Source of the DNA: Vigna angularis
Lineage: Eukaryota > Streptophyta > Magnoliopsida > Fabales > Fabaceae
Direction: 5' to 3'
Assembly: GCF_016808095.1 (NCBI RefSeq)
Contig: NC_068976.1
Coordinates: forward strand, 32,730,371-32,794,370
Length of the DNA stretch: 64,000 nt
Shown: piece by piece, positions 1 through 10,504 of the stretch
Layout: every line of letters begins with the position of its first letter
How positions within the stretch are numbered: position 1 is the first letter of the stretch
Made by a program: the position numbers and the translations under genes
Notes under the pieces: model-generated
The model's database searches: none
Told to the model about the DNA's origin: nothing
The model's input: the letters and a program-made list of their open reading frames with translations, nothing else

Positions 1-139
1 AAGATTAAAGAATATTGATCACTTCTTCTAAATGTTTTTCTTAGTGGTCTTCTTTTTTTGATGTTTTTCGAACACAATGTCAATGTTTTTCGCCTAAATG
101 TATACTTGATGGCAATGCTCTAGCTAGGACAAGCCAAAT

Positions 140-1058
140 CTAGAAGCAACCAAGCCATGTTCATGGAGGTAATGATGTGTGGAATTTGTGGTGGTGTGGA
201 ATGTTGAATGGGTTGCAGTTTTAGAGTGCTATATAGTGATGGAAGATGTGTTTAAGGATTCTCTAATAGAGGTTAGCCCAACTCTTGGAGGAAGGTGGCT
301 AGAGGAGGCCATTTGGGTTGGTCTAGCCTAGGGTGACCTTAAAAGAGTAGTATGACATAAAAACAGCATCATAAACTTACTCTAAATCAAAGGTGATTAC
401 ATGATGGAGAGCCCCTATATTTATAAGGTGTCTTAAAAATGGACTGAAACTTTAACCTAAAAGAGTCACCTTGGTTGTCTTGGAGAGCAAGCATAAATCC
501 TTTTCAATAAGAGATAGACAAGTGACAAAAATCTTCTCAAATGAAAGAGTGGCATGTGGCCACTACCTATGGAAAAACTCTCCATTCCTAGAGTGACACA
601 TGGCCACTAACTAGGAGGAAAAATCTCCACTGGGAAGTCTCCACATGTCGAGGATGAAATATTGCTCCCTTGTCCTCTAAGCTTAGCCAAAATGTTGACC
701 CCTTGATCAACACACCCATTTTGGACGTCCAAGCATCGTCAACTTTGGGCCTTGGCCCTTTGTTGACTTCTTTGGTCAAATCTTATTCTACTTGGCCAAA
801 ATACATGGCCCAATTGAAATCCTATACTACTAGGCTCATAATACAAAGCCCAAATGAAATCTAGACTACTTGGCCCATAATACAAAACCCAAATAAAATC
901 TAGACTACTTGGCCCAAATCACAAGGCCCAAAATTATTCTAACTCTATTAAATCTTCATGATGGCTTAAGATGGCCCAAGAGAAAGAGTCTAGGCTCATC
1001 TTCCATAGATGTCTCTAACGCTTCATGAATGTGCTACGTCATGGCTAGGGATATGACA
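140..1058 (-). repeat. 3' LTR of decayed Ty3/gypsy element A
   Basis: This stretch is clearly similar to 3955-4857 in the same orientation; both share the segments around 'ggaggaaggtggctagagg' and the run of 'cttggcccaaa'-type repeats near their right ends. The two copies flank gag-like minus-strand sequence, which is the layout of LTRs. Read on the minus strand the LTR begins near 1058 with TGTCATATCCC. The left end and a TSD could not be fixed, and bases 1-139 remain unassigned. Many substitutions separate the copies, so the insertion is old. Confidence 0.7.
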
Positions 1059-1712
1059 TCATCCTCTCCCTCTTGAAAAGGATGTCCCCTCAAATCTTCA
1101 ACATGGGCTAAAGGAAACTTCGTTTTCTTCATAATCTTCATTTCTTCCTTAGTTTTCCACCAGGATCAAATATCCATTTTATAACACAAGTTAGAACAAG
1201 TGTTAGAATAGTGAGTATGTGAAGGATATATCTCGTAATAAGGATGCACCTTAATCGAAAGAATGATTAAGGTGTTGAAAAGAAGGAACTTTTTCTTGAA
1301 AATTTGATTTCTCACACAAGGATCCTTTGGGTCTTTTCTTGCCATACTTCTAGAGGAAGATAACAAGGAGACCTTTACACTTTTACACAAGCTTTTGATC
1401 CTTAACATCATAATTTTCTTGTTGGGGCATTCTTGAGACTTATGCATCATGCTTTAACACTTAGAACAAAAGGTGTCTTTTATTTTCTTTTTATCTTCTT
1501 CTTTTTCTATTTTCTTTCTCATTTGTACTTGATCCTCTTCCACTTCAGAAGGTGTGAGAGGATGAAGTACAAAATTTCTTTTATTGGGAGTGATGGTTAT
1601 CTCATTTGTGTGGCCATTATGTAGAGATTCTCTATCAAAAAGCCAAGGCCTTCCCAAAAAAATGTGACAAGCATTTGTACTATATCACATAGCATACTAT
1701 CTTCATAATTCC
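1059..1712 (-). pseudogene. gypsy A protease and pol-end remnants
   Basis: The minus strand at about 1454-1657 reads GRPWLFDR followed by a charged stretch, the conserved motif just after the aspartic protease of Ty3/gypsy pol. At about 1059-1110 it reads FQEGEDDVI, a common C-terminal tail of gypsy polyproteins next to the 3' LTR. Reverse transcriptase, RNase H and integrase, normally about 3 kb between these motifs, are absent, so the element is an internal-deletion derivative. Several frame breaks separate the pieces. Confidence 0.6.
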
Positions 1713-2909
1713 CTATGGATAGCTTGACCATCCGTACTGATCCATAAGAAGTTCTCCCTCATAAGGATGGGCATCCTCACTTGCTATTTCTTGTTGTTTC
1801 TTTGCACCACTTCTCTCACTCTCACTCTCACTTTCCTCATCTTGGCTACTATATACATCAATACCCCTTAAGATAATGATCTTTTTGGTGGGGCATTGTG
1901 ATGCAATATGACCTCTACCAAGACACTTGAAACACTTAATTTCACTTGTGTGAGTGTGAGGTGATGTTCCAACCCTTGGCCTTTCTTTTTCTTTCTTTTC
2001 TCTCTTCTCCCTCCCTAGATTCCTATAGGATTCTTCTTCTACCACTTGCTTACCCTCCCTCTTATAGTGTGTCTTAACAGTAGAGTTAGAGTGGAAAGCT
2101 TTCAAACTTTTTCTTAAGAGTATTTGCTCTACCTTAATTCAAATTTGTACCAAGTCATTTAAGTCTTGGTAGGGCAACAATTCCACTTTATCCCTAATCT
2201 GAAGATTAAGACTGCTTAGAAACCTAGAGATGGTGGTCTCTTCTTCCTCCCTAATTCTCATCCTCCACATGTAGAGCTCCATCTTTTGCCTATAGCTCTC
2301 AATGCTCATCTCTCTTTGTTGGAGCCTTTAGAGTTTGTCCATTAGCTCCCTATGATAGTATGAGGGAATGTGCCTTCTTCTCATGGCTCTTTTCAACTCA
2401 TTCTAATAGGTGACTTGGGGAAAATTAGAGAGTCTTCTCTCTCTCACAAGGGAGGTCCAGCAATAAATGGAATTCCCTTGAAAACTCAATGTGGCCAATG
2501 TGACCTTTCTCTCCTCACTCACTTGATGACACTCAAAGAGTTGTTCAACTTTCATCTCTCAATCTAAGTATGCCTCAACATCGTCTTTACCATGGAAATG
2601 GGGGAGGTCTACTCTAACCTCTCTTAGAGTGTGCTTTCTATCATGATTTTTACGTGGGTGAGGTTGATAGTATTGGTTTGCAAGCCTACTATCTACCTCA
2701 TGGTGTGTGAGTTAAGTTGGAGTTTTAGAAGTCCTCCTTGTACGACTCCTACTTCTTTTTATTTGCTCTTGGGCTTTTTGTTGTTTTTCATTAAGGACTC
2801 TAAGTTCTTCTTCCAATTTAGCAAGATACTCTTTTCTTTCAATTCTTTCTTTTTCTTTGATAACAATTTCTTGCCTTTGCCAAATTTTAAGCGAGTTTTT
2901 TCAAAGTGA
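1713..2909 (-). pseudogene. gypsy A gag, broken
   Basis: This is a Ty3/gypsy nucleocapsid gene in pieces. Reading on the minus strand from about 2600, frames give motifs such as DVEAYLDWE, then FQGNSIYCW, then MSIESYRQKMELY and IRDKVELLPYQDLNDL, all typical of the gag capsid domain. The open 3' part (1713-2105) carries a CCHC zinc knuckle, CFKCLGRGHIASQC, followed by an acidic Ser/Glu-rich tail. In-frame stops (for example after LNDLVQI, near 2140) and frame changes make it non-functional. The knuckle differs by one residue in spacing-conserved positions from that of element gypsy B downstream, so the two elements are related. Confidence 0.75.
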
Positions 2910-3954
2910 GTTTTACATCCTCACTAAAGTCACTTCCAATTTCAAAGGAATTAGTCTTATACATCCTTAAAGGTTTTCAAAAATATGCAATGCAACAAAT
3001 AAATACTTAAATTTCAAACAAAGTTCCTTAAGAGATTTAAGGAGGCAAAAGATACCCAAGTTCACTTCCAAGAAAGGGAGGTGAATCACAATGGATTTCT
3101 TAAATACCAAACCTTTCCTAGCCAAAGTTTACCTTAGACACTCTTGAACTAAATTTCTCAAAGGAAATTAAGGTTTAAATTAAGGTTGACACACACTAAG
3201 CTATCACAATTAAAGAAAGCAAATAAATTAGTTATGTGGCCTAATGATTAAGCTAGAACAACTTTGGTTCCTCCAACCAACCAACTAAAAACACAATTTA
3301 TTAGGAAATAAAGGTTCTTGTTAGGAGATGGGATTGAGCACCAAAGACTACCCCAAGACACCTAACAAGATCATGAATTACAAGAGAAAAAAAAGAAAGA
3401 TTACAAAGCATAAAATTACAACCAAATCAAAGCTACCTCCCAAGGTGTTTCTCTCCTTTCTTTTTGGCTACCACTCTAGACTTCAAGATTCTTTTAGGTC
3501 GCCGCCACCTATAAGGCTACCTCTAAGATATTGTATCTCCTCACAAAGAGAACCTACACCACTCAAAGTAACCAAAACCGAAATTGTGCAAGAAGAAACA
3601 AGGAATAAAAGCAATAAAAAGGTCTAAAATCAAGAAAGAATTTGCAAAAGGAATTTAATTACGAAAAAAATAAGAAATCCAAGAAGAAAATCAAGAAATT
3701 AAAGTTTAATAAATAAAGGTTAAAACTCAAATGAAATCCTATTGAAAGGTGCTAGAATAGATTAACAAAACAAAAATTACTAGAAGAAAAGTGAGTGGTT
3801 CTTGTCTTTTGGCAACTTTGAGCAAATGGTGCACTAAGGTCACTCTTTTAATATCTTAGCCAAGACTTTTAGCCACTGGAAAGTGAAGAGAAAAAGCCCA
3901 AAAATAGTGAGCAAAACGTTCAAAACAGTTTGGTTAAAAATAGTGATAGTGGTC
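2910..3954. other. gypsy A leader region, non-coding
   Basis: This AT-rich stretch lies between the gypsy A gag and its 5' LTR, where the untranslated leader is expected. No conserved protein motif was found. The short open frame at 3328-3627 has no recognisable domain and runs against the element orientation. Confidence 0.5.
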
Positions 3955-4857
3955 AAGCCATAAGTTCATGGATGAAGATTGCGGAATTTGGTGGTGGTGA
4001 AAGGTGTTGATAGCTCATGGTTTTGGTGAGTTGTATGGTGAGGGAAGATGTGTTTAATGGTTCTCTAAGAGAGTTTGGGCCAAATCTTGGAGGAAGGTGG
4101 CTAGAGGAGGCCACTTGGGTTGCTCTAACCTAGGGTGACCTTAAGACAGTAGTATGGCACAAAAATAGCAGCATAACTTAAAATCAAGGGTGATTACATG
4201 ATGGAGAGCACCTCTATTTATAGGCTAAGGTGTATCAAACATGGGCTTAAAATATAACCTAAAAGAGCCACATTGGTTAGCTTGGAGAGCAAGGAGAAAT
4301 CCTCTCTAATAAGAGATAGACAAGTGGCAAAAATCCTCTCAAATGAGAGAGTGACATGTGGCCATAACCTATGGAAAAACTCTCCATTCCTAGAGTCACA
4401 CGTGGCCACTAACTAGGAGGAAAACTCTCCAATGGGAAGCATTCACATGTCTAGGACCAAATCTTAATCCCTTGTCCTTCAAGCTTATCCAAAATGTTGA
4501 CCCCTTGGTCAACAAGACCATTTTGGACGTCCAAGCATAGTCAACGTTGGGCCTTGGCCCTTTGTTGACTTGTTTGGTCAAAATCATATTCTACTTGGCC
4601 CAAAATACAAGGCTCAATTGAAATCCTATATTACTAGGCTCATAATACAAAGCCCAAATGAGTTCTAGACTACTTGACCCATAATACAAAGCCCAAATAA
4701 AATCTAGACTATTTGGCCTAAATACAAGGCCCAAAATTATTCTAACTCTACTAAATCTTCATGATGGCTTAAGATGGCCCTAGAGAAAGTGTCTAAGCCC
4801 ATCTTCTATAGATATCTCTAACTCTTCATGAATGTGTTAGGTCATGGCTAGGGGTAT
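3955..4857 (-). repeat. 5' LTR of decayed gypsy element A
   Basis: This is the partner of the repeat at 140-1058, in the same orientation. Both start their shared block near 'caagccat' and 'ttcatgga' and end near 'gtcatggctaggg'. On the minus strand it abuts the LTR of gypsy B, and its own terminal bases are altered, so the exact end is uncertain by several bases. Confidence 0.7.
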
Positions 4858-4858
4858 G

Positions 4859-5551
4859 TGATATGGAATAGCATGCTTAGAGAGAAATGTTCTAATGACA
4901 ATTAAGAAATGGAAATTGAAAAGATTTAAAATGGAAGAGAGAAGGAAGAGAGAACTTATGAACTTGAGGACACGCCACTTGAAATGATCCAAGATAAGTG
5001 CCAAGGTTGGATCGCCACTTGCTTCTCACAAGATAAGACCCAGAAGATAAGCAAATGAATGAAAATCACTCTTAAAATTTCATTCATTCAAAGGTGTGTA
5101 CAAAAGGAGACCTCTAGGCTTCTTATATAACCTCTAGGATGGATTAAGTTGTAAGTTTTAAGGGATGTGGGACTTGGAGTGCTTCCCAAGCTGACCAGCA
5201 GCATCTCCAAGGAATCTTAGTCCCACATCTCTTAAATCTTCCATTCCTAAAGGGTTTATAAGCTTCCTAGCAAGTCTAGAATTCAAAAGCTACAAACCAT
5301 GCATGTTTACTTGCACTACAAGCAACAAAAGGAGAAAGCTTATTTATTCTTCTTTTATTTTAAGTCCAAGCTATGTGAAGTCTCACATTGCTTGTACTAT
5401 AAAGAAAATAAGAGTTTATAAGCTTTTCTACAACTAAAAATAACAAAAGAACAAAAGAGGCAAATACAAGCCAATGAAACCTATCCTATTCTTTTTTATG
5501 CTTGTTGTTATTTGAAAACTCTTCATTGTTGCCCCATCTATGATCATATCA
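4859..5551 (-). repeat. 3' LTR of gypsy element B
   Basis: The segment is bounded by TGATAT on the left and ATATCA on the right, the short terminal inverted repeat expected of an LTR. On the minus strand a TATA-like AAGAAGCC-flanked segment lies at about 5120-5130. It directly follows, in the minus direction, a gypsy pol tail at 5552-5620. No matching 5' LTR was found upstream of the gag at 7320-8300, so the element is truncated. Confidence 0.6.
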
Positions 5552-5996
5552 TCCCACCAGGTTGGAGAGGATTCGACCTCGAATCTTGAAAAAACCTGCA
5601 ACAAAGAGAGATTAGTGACTTATTTCGTGTATAAACCAGAGGAACTCCTCTTGGATCAAATGTCAACCTGAAAAAATCATCAAACATTTTGTGAATGAAT
5701 TTATGTTGACCAATAAATGTATATATAAAAGAAAAATATTGATAGAATGGGTCTTTGAAATTGGATTTATTTTCTTAGGGAAAACTAAAAATCCTTCTTT
5801 AGAAAAACTTTTATTTTTGTCTTGAGTTATGTGTAAAAAAGAATACATTAACTCAAGATGTGGGTTGGAAATGGTGTGTGAAGAAGTGGTATAAGAGATG
5901 AGAAAGGTGGGAAATTTGCACAAAAGATTTTAGGAAAAGAAAAAAGCTTAATAATTGGAGAAAAGTGGAAGGATGGAAAAACTCCCCTATCATGGC
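5552..5996 (-). pseudogene. gypsy B pol tail and spacer
   Basis: At about 5555-5610 the minus strand reads DSRSNPLQPGG, a common C-terminal end of Ty3/gypsy polyproteins immediately before the 3' LTR. Between this and the gag stop at 5997 there is no reverse transcriptase or integrase, so nearly all of pol has been deleted. The ORF-like stretch 5663-5923 has no recognisable domain. Confidence 0.55.
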
Positions 5997-7319
5997 TTAG
6001 ATCCATTTGAATGATGGGAGAGAAGGTGCCTTCAGTGGCACTTTGTCTAAAACTTGTTTCAGCTCCTTTTCTCTCACAAGTTTTTCTTTTTCTATCTTTG
6101 CTCTCTCCTCTCTTTCTTTTCTCTCATATTTTTCTTTTACACTCTCATTGCTTTCTTGCCTCTCATTTTCTTCTTTTACTCCCTCCTTTTTTCTATCTTG
6201 TAGGTCCTCATTTAAACAATTAAGCATGACCTTCTCTTTTGAATCACTTGATGAGGAAGAAGAGGTATAAGTTGTTGAAGGTAAGGAAGAGGTAGACTCA
6301 TTAGTGACAATGGCTTCACCCTCAATGCATGTTGCCTTTTTATTGGGGCAGGCAGATGCTATATGACCATGTCCTAAGCATTTAAAACATTTAATGTGAC
6401 TTGGTCTAGAAGGGGATGTAGGTTGGGAAGAGGAATGGTTAGAAAGATAATGAGGACAAGATTTGTTAGTGGGCTCCTTAGAAACATCCTTGGCTTTATC
6501 CTTTGATGATGAAGATTTGTAGAAAACATCTTTTGAAGAGTTTGAAAATTTGTTGTAAAAAGCTTCTTTTTGCAAGAGTTTCTTCTCAACTTTCATGGCC
6601 TTATGAACCACTACATCTAAAGTCTCATCATCATGGAGTTTCACAACATCTTGGATGTTTCTATTTAGTCCACTAATAAATCTAACTATTTTTGCATGAT
6701 CATTTTCTTTAGTGTTAGTACAATGTGTGAGCACTTCGAGCTCGTGTGCATACTCCTCCATACTTCGTCTACCTTGCTTAAGCCATTGGAACTTAAGCAA
6801 GAGTTCCCTAAAATAGTAAGGAGGTACGAAGCGCTGGATAAGAATGTCCTTAAAATGTTCCCATGTACTCGCGGGTGAGGCCATGGTTAAATATCCCCTA
6901 TTTAGCCATTGTTTGGCGTATCCCTCTAAAGCTAAACAAGCTAACTTTACACGCCAAGAATTATCTAAACTATACAAAGCAAAAATATTATCTACATTAG
7001 TTATCCAATCTAAGCAAATGTTAGGGTCTTCTTCTTCACTGGAGGGCGGCAATTGCAACTTTGGCAAGGGAAGGTATACATCTACGGTTCTAGGTTCTTG
7101 CTTCTTCTTGGTATGATAAAGACCATGAGAAGTGTGGTGGCGGTCTTGGTGACCATAAGTGTGCGTTCCCTTTGCCTTCTCTTCATTATCCATCCTTCTA
7201 CTAAGAGAATCAAGTTGGTGTTGCATTTGTTGAAGAGCCTTCACCAAGTCCAACTTGCTAGAAGCATTTCCTTGATGGCTACCTCTATCGGAAGAAGATT
7301 GTCTTGAACCTGCAAACAT
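5997..7319 (-). CDS. Ty3/gypsy gag polyprotein (gypsy element B)
   Basis: This is an open reading frame of about 440 residues for the capsid and nucleocapsid protein that packages retrotransposon RNA. The start is taken at the Met of MFAGSRQSSSD (7319); a longer frame reaches 7355 but its first 12 residues look like leader. Visible parts are a polar N-terminus, a retrotransposon gag capsid domain around residues 95-225 (LDWITNVDNIF, ALEGYAKQWL, LIQRFVPPYYFRE), a Lys/Ser-rich linker, a CCHC knuckle CFKCLGHGHIASAC near residue 320, and a highly charged Glu/Lys-rich C-terminal tail. The frame stops before any protease, and pol is missing apart from its tail at 5552-5610. The intact frame despite loss of pol suggests fairly recent decay or a gag-only derivative. 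Confidence 0.85.
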   Translation of the reverse strand: MFAGSRQSSSDRGSHQGNASSKLDLVKALQQMQHQLDSLSRRMDNEEKAKGTHTYGHQDRHHTSHGLYHTKKKQEPRTVDVYLPLPKLQLPPSSEEEDPNICLDWITNVDNIFALYSLDNSWRVKLACLALEGYAKQWLNRGYLTMASPASTWEHFKDILIQRFVPPYYFRELLLKFQWLKQGRRSMEEYAHELEVLTHCTNTKENDHAKIVRFISGLNRNIQDVVKLHDDETLDVVVHKAMKVEKKLLQKEAFYNKFSNSSKDVFYKSSSSKDKAKDVSKEPTNKSCPHYLSNHSSSQPTSPSRPSHIKCFKCLGHGHIASACPNKKATCIEGEAIVTNESTSSLPSTTYTSSSSSSDSKEKVMLNCLNEDLQDRKKEGVKEENERQESNESVKEKYERKEREERAKIEKEKLVREKELKQVLDKVPLKAPSLPSFKWI

Positions 7320-8331
7320 TTTTCTAATAGAAAACAGCAGCAATACTCGCACCAAAGTAGGTTAGAAAACATGTTAGAATGGTAACACAAAATGAAATAA
7401 AACAGCAGCCACAATGGTACACTCAAACAGCAGAAAAATTGGCTCAAAACTCACGGGTTTGTTGGCTAAAACAAGGCAAGATCACTCCCTCAAGTGCACT
7501 CTTCAATCAAGATAGTAATGCGTCTCTCAAGTCAGATTTTTAGAGCACAAAATCAGGGACAAAGTCAAGTGGAAAGATGTACAATCCAACCCCAACAAAC
7601 ACAAGGAATCAAATCAAGAAACATGCACTACAAGAGGCCAAAAAATCAATTGAAAACTACTAGACAAGTGATGGAAAAAGAACCTATGAAAGCAAGAAAA
7701 TTGGCACACAAAAAATGGCAGCAAAATAGAAACTTAGAGTAGACACAACAGCAAGGAAAAATGAATCAAAACAGTGGCACATGTGAACAAGACAGCAGCA
7801 AACAAATTGACACAAGTAAGAAGCAATTCACACCAAAATTCTATGCATACATGAAGAGAAAGATCTAGTAATGAATGGAATTAATTTGGCAATCTTCAAA
7901 CTTATATGTTCTTTAAATTGATGATAAAAAGAGGCGTAAAATTCAACTGCCAAACACACAAAACAGAGAAGGAGTCTCCGCCAGACCAGCATGATTAAAG
8001 CACACAGTTTGGGAAATTTAATGGTGTGCATGCAGTTTTTGGAGTTTCCTAGTCTCGGCCAACTGCTTTTGAAATGATTAGGTGTGTTTGAAAAAACTGG
8101 AAATTTGTTTATTTAATACTTCTACTATTGTAGAACATACAAGCAAAGCCAGAACTTCTACCATTATAGTTCAAGTTATTGTCAAGATTCCAGATATAAC
8201 AATTCAAAATATAAATTTTGGATTTCATGTTATGAACTGCACCTTTAGAAGGAAAATTTCCATTTTGAGAAAGTATAATCCACAACTATAATGGTAAAAG
8301 TTCTAGATTTTACTATTGTGTGAGTGAGTTT
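7320..8331. other. leader of gypsy B and unassigned flank
   Basis: This region lies upstream of the gypsy B gag in its reading direction and should contain the untranslated leader, primer site and 5' LTR. I could not find a copy of the 4859-5551 LTR here, nor a convincing primer-binding site. Short open frames (7494-7742, 8082-8291) have no recognised motif. Confidence 0.4.
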
Positions 8332-8456
8332 ATTGTTTCATGTTTCTTATTTTAGATGTGTGAGTGAGTTTAATGATAATGGATGGTGTTTAGTGCACCA
8401 ATGAACACGTTAGGCCATTGAATTGTTGAGTAAAAAGGTCATTTAAGTGCTTTCAT
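8332..8456. repeat. direct repeat, copy 1
   Basis: About 125 bp here match 8818-8941 closely, including 'atgtgtgagtgagtttaatg' and 'ggccattgaattgttgagta'. The two copies are in the same orientation about 485 bp apart. They could be short LTRs or the result of a local duplication; no terminal TG/CA was identified. Confidence 0.75.
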
Positions 8457-8503
8457 GTAAATTAGATGAACTCCATAAGCATTGTTGGCCATTTTTTCCT
8501 CTA

Positions 8504-8536
8504 GTAATCGATTACAGGGGTCTTGTAATTGATTAC
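8504..8536. repeat. pair of TAATCGATTA-type palindromes
   Basis: GTAATCGATTAC starts at 8504 and its one-mismatch copy GTAATTGATTAC starts at 8525, a spacing of 21 bp. This is the same paired arrangement seen in the LTRs of the Sirevirus-like elements at 17-18 kb, 51 kb and 60 kb, but with G/C instead of A/T as outer bases. It lies between the two direct repeats at 8332 and 8818. Confidence 0.7.
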
Positions 8537-8817
8537 AAGAGGAAAAATGGTCATTTGTACAGAAACTTCAACTACACTCACCAGCTAGATGAACAGCACT
8601 CTCCAAGTTTATTTTTCTGACCTTTGCTGGTTGTTTTGCTCTTAACCTTCTCCACTGAACTCCAAATGAGTTGATTCTTTTTTTGTTGGAATCTAGACTC
8701 GAAGGGCTTTCAAATGAATACTAACTCATAATTTTTAGATCATTGTACAAGATGCAGCTAATTTTTCAAAAACAAAACATTTTTTTAAGCTTCCTAAATG
8801 AGTTTTCTTTCAAGTTA

Positions 8818-8941
8818 TTGTTTAATGTTTCTTATTTTAGATGTGTGAGTGAGTTTAATGATCATGGATGGTGTTTAGTGCAACAATAAACACATTAGGC
8901 CATTGAATTGTTGAGTAGAAAGATCATTTACATATTTTCCT
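8818..8941. repeat. direct repeat, copy 2
   Basis: This is the second copy of the 125-bp direct repeat starting at 8332, with about a dozen differences. The sequence between the copies contains the palindrome pair at 8504-8536. Confidence 0.75.
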
Positions 8942-10440
8942 ATAAATGCTTAAAAAAAGTTTTTAAAAAAATATTAAAACATAAAATTTTGACCTAAAAT
9001 TATAAAAAATTATATATATACAATTCAGAATTCGATTTTCCAGAAATCGAATTCTAACCTAAGATTATAAAAATAAATAAAAAATCTAACTTAGAATTCG
9101 GTTTCCTCACAACCGAATGCTCACCTAAGAAAAAAAAATGTGCTATTTGGATAATTATCACTATGCTATCCTCGTAAGTATAAATGCAATGCTATGTCAG
9201 AACAAAAATCGTACGAGGAAGCATGAACCCAACATTTAATTGTATCCTTTGGACAAAGCTGTAAACCTTGTTCATCAATGTCAAGTGAAAGATTGATGCT
9301 CGAAGGGAAAGCGAATATAACTAATTTGGGTTAATCAAACAGTGATTCAAATTTTAAAAAATGCAAATTCCAAAATCAAATAATCTTTTATTGATTTAGT
9401 TCTGGTTTACGGTAAGTGAAGTAATTAATTAAATTCGCCTAAAACGATAAAAATTGATACGATTTAAATTTTGACATGCATTAAATCAAATACAATCTAT
9501 TTACTAATATTTTTGAATAAATTCCCATCGGAGTTTTTCAAATGTTAACATCCACGTGCAAAAATTCCAAAACAAAGAGAATCAAATATTAACAAAGAGA
9601 ATCAAATATTATTGAGTTAATTTAGATATACAATAAACTACCTAATTAATTAAATTAATCTAAATCAATAAAAATGATTCGATTTAAATAACCACACTCA
9701 TTAATTCAATCCGGTCATATACTCATTTCCTAACAAATTTATTAAAACTCACCCTGGGCAAAGGCGTTGGATTCAACCCAGGAACGTGTGCACGTCTGGT
9801 ATTAATTATCTTTTAGAAAATTTTTAATTATTTTAAAATACAAGAAAAAATTCCAAGTACTAGCAAAGTTTTTACCAATAAAATTTCTTCAATTATGCAC
9901 CATATAAATGAATTTAAATCTTGAAATTAAAGCAAGAGAATACACTTTGATTACTTACGAACATTGTAATTTTCTGACTTGCTGGAAGCAATTCATTTAA
10001 GAAAATTGTCCTTTTGTATTTGGCTTAGCAACTGACTGGGATAAAAACAATAGAAAAGGTAAAAACAATACTGAATTGAATTGAGGTAGTAACACAGAAG
10101 CCAGTGTTCAACAGCTATAACACGACACCAATGCTCTAGCAAACCACGTGAGAGAGTAAGCAGGTCAGTTCACAGTAGGTCCCCACAAGGAAAGGTAAGA
10201 AAAAGAAATGGGTAGAGAAAATTGATTATTCACATATTTCACTACATAGAGCTGATTTCATCAATGCAAATATAGATTACAGCTTAAACAGGTGGTGAGC
10301 TACCAACATAAAGTATCACTTGATACAGGGTTGTTGCCACCAAGGGATGGATGACAAAACAAACCCCAAAAAAAAAGAATGATACAATTGACACTTAATG
10401 GTTACAGCTATCACAAATGTACTTTATATCAAGTGAGAAC
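8942..10440. other. AT-rich intergenic spacer
   Basis: No gene is seen. It holds a 29-bp hairpin around 9027-9055 (arms AGAATTCGAT.. and ..ATCGAATTCT) and a 20-bp tandem duplication at 9571-9610. The right end is the downstream flank of the WD40-like gene. Confidence 0.6.
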
Positions 10441-10504
10441 TATCACCACAATCATGGATAAATGCTAATAAAAAACAAAAACAATAATAAATTTTGATAG
10501 TACA

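Noticed and set aside
6007..6270. Plus-strand frames at 6007-6270 and 6844-7307
   Set aside because: They are antisense to the gypsy B gag and their Ser/Phe/Leu-rich content mirrors its Glu/Lys-rich coding strand.
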